64,000 nt of DNA from positions 3,596,001 to 3,660,000 of the forward strand of contig NZ_CP059724.1 of NCBI RefSeq assembly GCF_022369515.1, written 5' to 3'. A model generated the notes under the pieces. That model saw only the letters and a program-made list of their open reading frames with translations. It was not told where the DNA came from and did no database searches. Position numbers and translations under genes: made by a program. The DNA comes from Paenibacillus sp. 19GGS1-52. GTDB taxonomy: Bacteria > Bacillota > Bacilli > Paenibacillales > Paenibacillaceae. The number at the start of each line of letters is the position of its first letter. The first letter of the stretch is position 1. This document shows positions 47,868 through 55,310 of this stretch, in pieces.

Positions 47868-48200
47868 CTAGCCTTCTTCCATTATCTCCTCAATCCATTC
47901 CAAATCCTTCAATACCTCATTCTTATCAATATTGATCGATACTGTTAATCTATCGTCCTCAATTTTCTTTTCATAAGTGTAGTCAAACTCAGAGAGTACA
48001 ATGTACATCAATCCACCAAGTTCCTTTAAAATGCCTCGCTGGTGTTTGAAGGTAAATGACTTTGATCCAATTTGAGGGGGAACTACAGCGTGGCCCTTTA
48101 TGGCTAAATGATCTAATACTTCAAAGAGTTTATCTTCTTTAGTTAAAATCGCGCTTGGAGCATATTCCGTTTTAACAAAATATAGTTTCCCTTCATACAT
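47868..48200 (-). CDS. Small cassette protein, unknown (110 residues)
   Basis: Start chosen at ATG 48200 (MYEGKLYFVKTEYAPSAILT), 9 nt after GGAGAG; the frame is open further up into recombinase tail D, which is not coding for this protein. Alternating strands (AVVPPQIGSKSFTFKHQRGI, LMYIVLSEFDYTYEKKIEDD, RLTVSINID) and an acidic end suggest a small immunity-type or regulatory protein. No known family. Intact. Confidence 0.65.
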   Translation of the reverse strand: MYEGKLYFVKTEYAPSAILTKEDKLFEVLDHLAIKGHAVVPPQIGSKSFTFKHQRGILKELGGLMYIVLSEFDYTYEKKIEDDRLTVSINIDKNEVLKDLEWIEEIMEEG

Positions 48201-48233
48201 CACATGCACTCTCCATCTTTGTAGCATCATTAT

Positions 48234-48288
48234 GTCCAACTGATCGAATCCACCGCCGCTTCCAGATCCTCAACACCAGGAGTCATGT
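48234..48288 (-). repeat. Recombinase-gene tail, copy D
   Basis: The minus strand reads MTPGVEDLEAAVDSISWT and a stop, the last 18 codons of a tyrosine recombinase, 5 bp beyond the stop of the 48293 gene and just before the next cassette gene. Confidence 0.7.
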
Positions 48289-48292
48289 ATAA

Positions 48293-48859
48293 TTAGATGG
48301 ACTCTTCTTCGATCTTCAACACAAAGATGGTTTCTTCCCGGCCGGGAACCGGTTCAACTCGCATTATGGCAGACACGGGAAATCGCCCCATAACCCAGTT
48401 CGGCACTTTAGCATCTGGATCAGATGACGAAATATTCAGAAGGCGCTTTTCTGGATCATATTTAAACCCCATGTATTCTGAATTGAATCTGACCCTTCCT
48501 TTTTCTATGTAATATTCTGGAGCAAAATTGCAGGTCAACACCAATGCCCGGGGAACGACCATCTTGGCAAAACGATAGGTAGGCTGAGTCATTATAGATA
48601 ACAACGCCTGGTACTGATCTTCGTCCGAATTTCCTCTTGGATAAACAATTCCTGCAGCCCTCAGCGTATCCACTTCCTCGATGCCTGGCAAAAGCTCTCC
48701 TTTCGAATGAGCCTCTTCTTCGCCGGTACTCCAGGTGATGAAACAAATTTCTTCATCATCAGGATCTAAACCATCAAAAGTAAAGGACCATATTTGTCCA
48801 TTCACTACGATGTCATAATTCTTTCCGATTTCTGGTTCCCAAGGTGTTTTGAATTTCAT
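48293..48859 (-). CDS. Cassette protein, unknown (188 residues)
   Basis: ATG 48859 after GGAGGG. Soluble, beta-rich: WEPEIGKNYDIVVNGQIWSF, FTFDGLDPDDEEICFITWST, ...VPRALVLTCNFAPEYYIEKG, NWVMGRFPVSAIMRVEPVPG, REETIFVLKIEEESI. No known domain. A degraded paralog of its end lies at 41165-41430. It is flanked by recombinase tails D and E on both sides, so it behaves as a unit. Intact. Confidence 0.7.
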   Translation of the reverse strand: MKFKTPWEPEIGKNYDIVVNGQIWSFTFDGLDPDDEEICFITWSTGEEEAHSKGELLPGIEEVDTLRAAGIVYPRGNSDEDQYQALLSIMTQPTYRFAKMVVPRALVLTCNFAPEYYIEKGRVRFNSEYMGFKYDPEKRLLNISSSDPDAKVPNWVMGRFPVSAIMRVEPVPGREETIFVLKIEEESI

Positions 48860-48885
48860 GCTTTATCCCTCCATATTTATGTTAA

Positions 48886-48913
48886 GTCCAGCTGATCGAA
48901 TCCACCGCGGCCT
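48886..48913 (-). repeat. Recombinase-gene tail, copy E
   Basis: The minus strand reads GGCCGCGGTGGATTCGATCA, GCTGGAC, then TTAACA, and after 12 nt GGAGGG with the ATG of the 48859 gene. Only the last 8-9 codons of the recombinase are left. Confidence 0.65.
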
Positions 48914-49006
48914 ATCTTGGCTCACTTTCTACCGCTGGGTTACACCTTTTTTCACCCCACCAGCCTTTACTTCAGCTGTATCAGCTGTTCTATGGACCAA
49001 TCCTTA

Positions 49007-49460
49007 TCACTGTACGAACAACATTATAAAACCACATTCAAAACAAGCGTGACATTTTACAGTTCGAGATTTCATAGTAGTATTATCTTTGAATCGGACA
49101 GGAATATCTTGGATAGAAATATCTTCATCTCGATAGCTGCCAGATAAGAGTCCATCCATTACATGATAGCTATTACAGGAGGAGCATTTTACATTTACAT
49201 TTTCAATTAGGACACTAGCGTAGTTACGAATTGATACATTTTAGATCTCACCATCAAAACTCATTTCAAAGGTATCACCACTGAAAAAATTTCCGGAAAA
49301 ACCTTGGAAGTAGCCCGTACGACCATCTTTCAATAAAACGCGTTTTCCGGTTTTCATTTTAGAGAACATATTTCTTAGTTCGTTATCAATTATTTCCAAC
49401 ATTTTTTTTTTGATTTTCCGCATCCATTTTTTGTTTTGCAAGTTCTTTTTGGTCTGTCAT
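49007..49460 (-). pseudogene. Small zinc-ribbon cassette protein with in-frame stop
   Basis: From ATG 49458-49460 it reads MTDQKELAKQKMDAENQKKK, loses frame in a run of nine A, and goes on as MLEIIDNELRNMFSKMKTGK, ...GNFFSGDTFEMSFDGEI, TAA. The same frame continues without break: NVSIRNYASVLIENVNVKCS, SCNSYHVMDGLLSGSYRDED, ...TVKCHACFECGFIMLFVQ, stops. Two CxxC pairs make a zinc ribbon. Function unknown; both lesions make it inactive. Confidence 0.6.
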
Positions 49461-49499
49461 TCAAATACATCTCCATTTCGTTTTATCGTGAATATTCGT

Positions 49500-49555
49500 G
49501 GTTCAACCCCGTTGTTCAAAATAAACCAATAAAATTCACTTATGGTGCTACTCAA
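49500..49555 (-). pseudogene. Internally deleted copy of the HEPN gene
   Basis: After recombinase tail F come GGAG and TTGAGTAGCACCATAAGTGA, the same start as the HEPN gene at 39776 (TTGAATAGCACTATAAGTGA). It joins directly to TTGGTTTATTTTGAACAACG, which matches the sequence just past the 3' end of the HEPN gene at about 39033. The coding body is gone. Confidence 0.7.
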
Positions 49556-49581
49556 ATGGTTCAACTCCTTCATCTAGTCAT

Positions 49582-49985
49582 GTCCAGCTGATCGACTCCA
49601 CCGCAGCCTCCAGATCCTCCACTCCCGGCGTGGTGTAGACCATCGTCATTTGAATATTCGGCTCTCTGTTATTTTTAAAATGCCGCCATCAACACAGCTA
49701 CCTTATGCAAATCTCAAATTTGATTCAATACATCATGGCCAAACGAATGCTGGAGGCTGTGACAGGATAGATGGTCTATCTTTGTTGGCTCTTGATATTT
49801 TTCGACCATATGCTGAACAGCGCGGACAGACAATTTGCTTGAACGTTGAGAAGTAAAAACATAAGGGCTGTCTGGAAGCTCGTCCTTCAGAAAATTCTCT
49901 AGAGCCGAGCGAACGTCTGAGTTGAGCGGTACTTCTCGATCCTTGAAACCCTTACCCCTGACATGAGCACTTCCCCTGCGTGAGC
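49582..49985 (-). pseudogene. Tyrosine recombinase, degraded copy 3
   Basis: The minus strand reads SAHVRGKGFKDREVPLNSDV, RSALENFLKDELPDSPYVFT, SVRAVQHMVEKYQEP, CHSLQHSFGHDVLNQI, a stop, then HKVAVLM, and in another frame NIQMTMVYTTPGVEDLEAAV, ESISWT, stop. HSLRH has become HSLQH, losing a catalytic Arg. Only the C-terminal half is present; the front is replaced by the zinc-ribbon pseudogene. Confidence 0.75.
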
Positions 49986-49989
49986 TGCA

Positions 49990-50344
49990 CCCACCCTAAA
50001 AATGCCCAATCAATCCCTTCGACTTTATTGCAGATCGCACAGCTCTTCCCTTCAAGAATCAATTCCATGCGTACTTTCTCTTGCTGACAGAATGCTTCAT
50101 GAACGGACGTATAATATCCGACCGCCGTCATACATGACTGCAGTTATAGCAGGTCAAGTCCCGAATCGGCTCAGTGGGAGCATCGAACATATAAGCACCA
50201 CCACCATGTTTAAAATCAGCGACCCAACGAGAAGACCTCATAACGCTGACTCGATTCAAGAATCCACAACTCGGACAAATATGCGTATTAATCTGCTCTC
50301 GACAATCCGAACAATCACAAGGGCGCCCCAATCATAGTTAGGCA
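49990..50344 (-). pseudogene. Second copy of the zinc-ribbon protein, truncated
   Basis: From ATG 50342-50344: MPNYDWG, a one-base loss, then RPCDCSDCREQINTHICPSC, GFLNRVSVMRSSRWVADFKH, DLTCYNCSH, another shift, MTAVGYYTSVHEAFCQQEK and GKSCAICNKVEGIDWA. It then joins recombinase copy 3. Matches the 9805-10400 pseudogene residue by residue over most of its length, but the breaks are at different places. Confidence 0.7.
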
Positions 50345-50393
50345 TGATCAAGACTCCATTCTATTAAGAATATGTTCTCTATTTATCTTTTTT

Positions 50394-50660
50394 TCATGCA
50401 TAATCGTATTCCCAGTGGGTATAACTCATATTTGAAACAGGCTCAATACTTCCATAGCGACTACCTAAAATAAGTAAATATACATCTGATTCATCAATCC
50501 AACGTTCAATGGTTAATTTCTGAGATTGCGATCCTGCTTGAAAGAGTTCCATACCAGCAGGAATATGTCCCACATTGAGAATTGCTTCTACCGCAGCTTG
50601 CCGTTCTGTAATTTAATCAATATATGTAGATGAAATAAAAACTTGTAATTTCTTCTTCAT
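50394..50660 (-). pseudogene. DUF4062 protein, N-terminal fragment
   Basis: From ATG 50658-50660 after GGAGG: MKKKLQVFISSTYID, TAA, then ITERQAAVEAILNVGHIPAG, MELFQAGSQSQKLTIERWID and YLLILGSRYGSIEPVS. This is the DUF4062 (TIR-like fold) start found in many NTPase defence proteins. It has an early stop, a second stop at 50394, and no further domain. It lies 16 bp downstream of the helicase gene. Confidence 0.75.
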
Positions 50661-50676
50661 TACTTTAAGCCTCCAA

Positions 50677-53661
50677 CTATATTGTAATTTTATAGTCCTG
50701 TGTATATCGACAATTGTGTTTGAAATTCGTGCATCCATAAAACGGCCCTCGGGACCCTTTTTTATAGACTAGGAAACCACCACACCTTGGGCATTGTTTT
50801 GGTTTTTTCAAAATCTCTATATGCCCGTTGGTGTAATCACATCCTGGATAATGAGTACATCCCAAAAAGACGGTATTTCCTACTCTGCGCGTCAAATACC
50901 CCGTTTTGCATTTCGGACACTTAGGATTCTCCGCGATGCTCTCTTCAAGCGTCACTAATTGATACGGAATTTGATCTTTCTCGATCAGCTCTTTAACAAA
51001 AATAGACATACGCTGCTCTGAGGTTAGAATGTAGACGGAGTTTCGAGTACGCGTTAGCGCCACATAAAACAGGCGTCGTTCTTCCGCAAACTCAAAGGCT
51101 TCCTGATTGGTCAGTACCCAGGAAAGCACAGGATCATCCGCAATTTTATTGGGGAACCCCACCAGACTGTTCTCCCCATTTAGCAAAATGACATGGTCCT
51201 TTTCTAGGCCCTTAGATTTATGGGTCGTTAAAAAGGAGAGCTGAAGCTCACGGTATTTCGTATAGATAATTTGGTCTTTGTCTTTATTCAGGAGAAATTC
51301 GGACTCGGCTTCTAAGAAGTTGATATCAAAATTATTACGACCAAGTAGGAGGACCTCAGCCCGCTTGCCATGATTTTTGACGATCCGCTCTATGGCCTCA
51401 CGAATCGCAGCGGTTTTATCTTTTTGATACCCTAGAATTTGAATCGGCTCTGTATTTTGTTGATGTGCTTTCAGTTCCTTTTGGAGCTGTTTTTTATTTC
51501 GCATCACAAAACTTCCTGCCACATCGACAAGCTGCTGTGAGTTCCGATACGTTTGCTCAATTTTCATCATTTCAAACTCACCAAAATAGTGGCCAAAATG
51601 GGTGAAGAGCTGGAGATCGCTGCCTGCAAACCTAAAAATGGATTGCCAGTCATCCCCTACACACATGACCTTCGCCTGGGTCTGCTGACGAATGGCTTGA
51701 ATGAGTCCAAAACGACTTTTGGAAATATCCTGATACTCATCGATAATGATATACTTGTAAGGAAAATGCAGTTGCTTTTGCAGGACTACTTCGGTCGCTT
51801 GATTAATCATATCGTTGAAATCGATACTGTGTATCCGTTTTAGGTGGTCAGCATAATAAGAGTGAATCGGCCGTACCAAAGTCAAAAACAGTTCCGTCCG
51901 CCGCTTTAAAAAAGGAATGTCTGGCTTCAATTTATTTTGATGAATAAACGCATCAAACTGATGTTCCTCAAACCCACTGGACTTAAACAAGCTGATGAAC
52001 GTCCCGATCAGTTTTACAAATTCTTTAAAATATTTGTCCTGATCTTGTTTGTAGACGCTATTAAAAATCGACAAGTAATCGGCTTCTTGGAACTTCACAC
52101 CTTTACTCAGTAACTGCTCTCGCAGCTTGTCTAGAAGTATCCCCTGCTTGTTATAGTAAGAGTATGTTTCAATCAATTTGGTTCCCTGAGCAGCATGCTG
52201 CTCCCTTTTCCATTTCATGCCCTCCAGGTACTTTTCTTCCTCGATGGGGCTTAGCCATGGAGTATGTCCTTCTTCATTCACTCCAAAATGTTCAAGATAA
52301 ATATCATACTGGGGCAAGTGAAAATCGGGTTTGTACTGGCGGTAATTCTCCGTTCGCGTGTCCAGCGGATAGTCCCGTTCATATTCATACTCCACGGAAT
52401 TCAAAAATAAAAAGTTCGCAATCAAGGTCTCTTCGAAGCTCTTTACTGATTCCCCTGCAAGAGTTTTCAATCGACTTTGTTGCGCTTTCGCCGCTTGGTC
52501 CACATAATCTGATTTTGACATTTTTCCTTTCAAGGTTTCAAAATCCATGTTGCGGTGAAAGTCATGATACTCCCCTAAATTATCAAATGCAGAATAATCT
52601 TTCGGAATGCTGAGGTAATAACCGAAGAATTCAATAAGATGCTTAATCTGTTGACCTTCTTCAAAAATCCGATCCTTCATATACGCTTGAATAATTTCAG
52701 TGAGGCCGCTGAAGATGTCTGGCTTCGCTTGACGATCCTTGGCAAGGATCTCAAGGCCCAAGGCGTGAAAGGTCTTTACAGACACACGGAGATGAAGACG
52801 GTGTTCTATCCGCTCTGTCATTTCCAGCGCAGATTTCTTAGTAAAGGAAATGAGTAGGATCTCTTCGGGCTTCACACCTTTGTGTTCCACCAAATACTTC
52901 ACTTTGCCTGCAATCGTTAATGTTTTTCCGCTTCCCGCTCCAGCTAGCACCAAATTGCTATCCTCATCGGTGACGACAGCGATCCTCTGCTGAGCATCCA
53001 AGGACTTACCATCAATATCAGTAAGCAGTTTCTCAGCTTGCAGTAGTTCTATCTGAATGTATTCCTTGTTCCAATCTGATCGATATTTGTTCAGGTCTTT
53101 ATACGTGTCAATGCTTTCAGTCGTTGATTCGGAAATCCCGCTGACATCCCCCGAGCTAAAATAATCAAACGTGTCTTTATACTGAGAAACCAGTTTCACA
53201 GCTATAGAGTGTCTGAAATAATCCTTACGGGCATCCTTTACGTCCAGAAGAAAAATCGCAGCACGTTCCGTTTGTGCTATAATCTCATCATTTAATTGTT
53301 TAATAGTATCACGGAGCTCCGAATAAAAAATCCAATACTTTTCTTTTTGAATCTGAAATAGATTTTCGATCTTTACATATCGGGGTTGGAACTTACGTTC
53401 AGTGATTACAGTCTCAAAATAATGTTCAAGTATAGGGTTAATGGCGTAAGGGAATTCTTTGGCGTAGAATAGAAGCTGCTGTTTTGACGTCAAATTGGTG
53501 ATTTGCTCTTCTGAAATATAGAATCTCTGCGAGGAAATTCCTGTAAACCGTTTTTGTAATTTTATATCCAAACCTGCATTAAGCTTCAGTTGGTATTCAA
53601 ACTGCTCCAACATTTTATTCCATTTTCGATTTTTAAAATATGTTGTTATCCATGATATCAA
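50677..53661 (-). CDS. UvrD/HelD-like superfamily 1 helicase with C-terminal zinc ribbons
   Basis: 994 residues, TTG start at 53661 (the next in-frame Met is 17 codons on). SF1 motifs: LDAQQRIAV and LVLAGAGSGKTLTIAG (Q motif, Walker A, about 235), LISFTKKSALEMTERI (Ia), YIIIDEYQDISKSR (Walker B), MCVGDDWQSIFRFAGSD (III), EQTYRNSQQLV (IV), TTHKSKGLEKDHVI (V) and FYVALTRTRNSVYI (VI). Two topoisomerase-type zinc ribbons end the protein (CPKCKTGYLTRR...CTHYPGCDY and CPRCGGFLVYKK...CTNFKHNC). Resembles DNA helicase IV. Likely 3'-5' unwinding; standalone except for the DUF4062 remnant. Confidence 0.88.
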   Translation of the reverse strand: MISWITTYFKNRKWNKMLEQFEYQLKLNAGLDIKLQKRFTGISSQRFYISEEQITNLTSKQQLLFYAKEFPYAINPILEHYFETVITERKFQPRYVKIENLFQIQKEKYWIFYSELRDTIKQLNDEIIAQTERAAIFLLDVKDARKDYFRHSIAVKLVSQYKDTFDYFSSGDVSGISESTTESIDTYKDLNKYRSDWNKEYIQIELLQAEKLLTDIDGKSLDAQQRIAVVTDEDSNLVLAGAGSGKTLTIAGKVKYLVEHKGVKPEEILLISFTKKSALEMTERIEHRLHLRVSVKTFHALGLEILAKDRQAKPDIFSGLTEIIQAYMKDRIFEEGQQIKHLIEFFGYYLSIPKDYSAFDNLGEYHDFHRNMDFETLKGKMSKSDYVDQAAKAQQSRLKTLAGESVKSFEETLIANFLFLNSVEYEYERDYPLDTRTENYRQYKPDFHLPQYDIYLEHFGVNEEGHTPWLSPIEEEKYLEGMKWKREQHAAQGTKLIETYSYYNKQGILLDKLREQLLSKGVKFQEADYLSIFNSVYKQDQDKYFKEFVKLIGTFISLFKSSGFEEHQFDAFIHQNKLKPDIPFLKRRTELFLTLVRPIHSYYADHLKRIHSIDFNDMINQATEVVLQKQLHFPYKYIIIDEYQDISKSRFGLIQAIRQQTQAKVMCVGDDWQSIFRFAGSDLQLFTHFGHYFGEFEMMKIEQTYRNSQQLVDVAGSFVMRNKKQLQKELKAHQQNTEPIQILGYQKDKTAAIREAIERIVKNHGKRAEVLLLGRNNFDINFLEAESEFLLNKDKDQIIYTKYRELQLSFLTTHKSKGLEKDHVILLNGENSLVGFPNKIADDPVLSWVLTNQEAFEFAEERRLFYVALTRTRNSVYILTSEQRMSIFVKELIEKDQIPYQLVTLEESIAENPKCPKCKTGYLTRRVGNTVFLGCTHYPGCDYTNGHIEILKKPKQCPRCGGFLVYKKGSRGPFYGCTNFKHNCRYTQDYKITI

Positions 53662-53803
53662 GCTGCATCACATTACCCTTCATGCTCATCTAGACTAATC
53701 GTAATATTTTCCCATTAATAATGCTACCAAATTAACTTGCACAACACACTTAAAAATAACATTGCAAATACTCAACTTTGAAAATACATCCTGCTAGATA
53801 TAG
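53662..53803. other. Short intergenic region before the helicase
   Basis: Must contain the helicase promoter; no clear boxes. Confidence 0.3.
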
Positions 53804-53831
53804 AAATCCAGCGCATGTGGGCGCTGGATTT
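53804..53831 (-). terminator. Terminator hairpin
   Basis: AAATCCAGCGC (53804-53814) pairs perfectly with 53821-53831 over a 6-nt loop, 18 bp beyond the end of the minus-strand pseudogene; the T run is weak on the minus strand (GGATTTCTAT). Confidence 0.65.
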
Positions 53832-53848
53832 TCTAATTAATGATGCTA

Positions 53849-54264
53849 TTAATCTGATATTTTATATGTTAATTCCCCTTTAGAAACTTCAGATAAATTG
53901 ACTGAGGTTATTTCATAAAGTATCTCTAAATCCTCATCAGCTTTTACCATAAGGAAGCAAGGAAATGCTTTATTTTCCTTAGGGCTTAACTGTTCAAATT
54001 CGAATACTAAAACACTCCCTTCTTTCTCTTCATAGTGCTTATAATCTAATAAGCTTTCATATAATTTTCAAAGTCTTTTTTCAACGTTTTTGAATTTGGC
54101 TCTTGGTAAAGAGCTAAAGTATGTTCTTCTACTAAGTGTGCATAATCATATGGGTTAATTTCACTATCGGATTCGTGGCTTAATAACAAATGAAGATATC
54201 CTTCATATCCCGTGAATTCCTCGATGATTCTCGCATCAGGTTTTATAAAATCATTAATTTTCAA
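53849..54264 (-). pseudogene. Unknown small protein gene, one frameshift
   Basis: From ATG 54264: MKINDFIKPDARIIEEFTGY, EGYLHLLLSHESDSEINPYD, ...TLKKDFENY. A one-base shift near 54058 leads to ESLLDYKHYEEKEGSVLVFE, FEQLSPKENKAFPCFLMVKA, ..YEITSVNLSEVSKGELTYKI and TAA at 53849. Joined about 138 residues, acidic. No known family. It follows 4 bp after the next gene. Confidence 0.55.
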
Positions 54265-54268
54265 AACA

Positions 54269-54880
54269 TTACTGGCTTCTAACTTTAGCTTCTTTCAAGT
54301 TACCTAATTGTAAGAACTCGGCTTCAAGCTTAACATCGAGTAACTTCAAAGCCAGATTCTCCAAGTCCTCTCGTCGAGTTCCTGAAAATTCACAATATTC
54401 TTCTTCATGATACTGTGCTGATACAAAGTCATTAAATATCCAACTTAAAGACTCTGATTGAGTTTCTGTTATACCCAACAGCTCAATTGAATTAATATTT
54501 CTCAACATTGCAAACAAAGGTTCTTGTTTTTCCTGATAAAATGTTGATTTAAATAAATTAGTACTTTTCGAGTTCATAACATTAGAAAACTCAAGAAGAT
54601 CTTTCAAATAAAATTGAACAACCAAATTACTCATTTTATCAGTTTTGAAGCCTGGAAAATGATTAACCCAATTAACCAGGCGAATTTCGAAGTCTTTCCT
54701 AGCTTCTTTTGTTCCTTGAGTTGAAAACAGCATATACGTATAACTTAATGCCTTAGACATTAATTCAAGATCCGTATCGGTTGCATGCTTCCCCTTTTGT
54801 GATAAAAATTCACTTAAGTTTCTGTAAACCAGAGCGTCCAGAGCTTCTTGATCATTTTGTCATTGTATTATGCAAATTTT
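54269..54880 (-). pseudogene. Unknown helical protein gene, probably broken at its 5' end
   Basis: A 163-codon frame starts at ATG 54760 (MSKALSYTYMLFSTQGTKEA), but that ATG has no ribosome site. The same frame continues upstream through QEALDALVYRNLSEFLSQKG and KHATDTDLEL to a TGA near 54862, beyond which it is still open. So the natural start is lost or lies beyond a nonsense mutation. Helical, no motif known. Confidence 0.5.
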
Positions 54881-54942
54881 TTCTTTATTTGAAAATAAGG
54901 CTGTATTATTCCCATAATCCTTTTCAGACGCTGATTTCTCAT

Positions 54943-55260
54943 TTATGCGGTTCGAAATATGTTTTGTTTCCTCATTACATGTCCCAATTTTAAAATCAAC
55001 TCATAACAATTGGCTTCAGAATAATCATCAATAAGAGATTCTAACCATTTACGGATACTTGGCATGGTAAAGTTATTTTTCGATGTTTTAACTTGTACTA
55101 CTTTGGGTTCTTGCTTTATGTAATACCATGCAATATCCACTTTGTCATTCTCAGTATCAGGTTCAATTTGGACATATTCCCATTCTTCAGAAACAAAGGA
55201 GTTGACAACACAAATGACGGCTTGAGCCAGATATCCCCAAGCCCCTTCCTTACCGCCCAT
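54943..55260 (-). pseudogene. Truncated PD-(D/E)XK-like N-terminal domain
   Basis: Start ATG 55260 (MGGKEGAWGYLAQAVICVVN) behind GGAGG. It reads YVQIEPDTENDKVDIAWYY, VVQVKTSKNNFTMPSIRKWL and SEANCYELIL. GG..G.W.YLAQ, KVDI and VVQVK.S are typical of nuclease domains that begin large NTPase antiviral proteins. The frame ends soon after in an unrelated short tail (HVMRKQNIFRTA), so the NTPase part was deleted. 35 bp downstream of the gajB-like gene. Confidence 0.6.
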
Positions 55261-55310
55261 ATGTCTAACCTCCAAAACTAATCGATATCTTAATATTTCA
55301 CATTCTTCAA

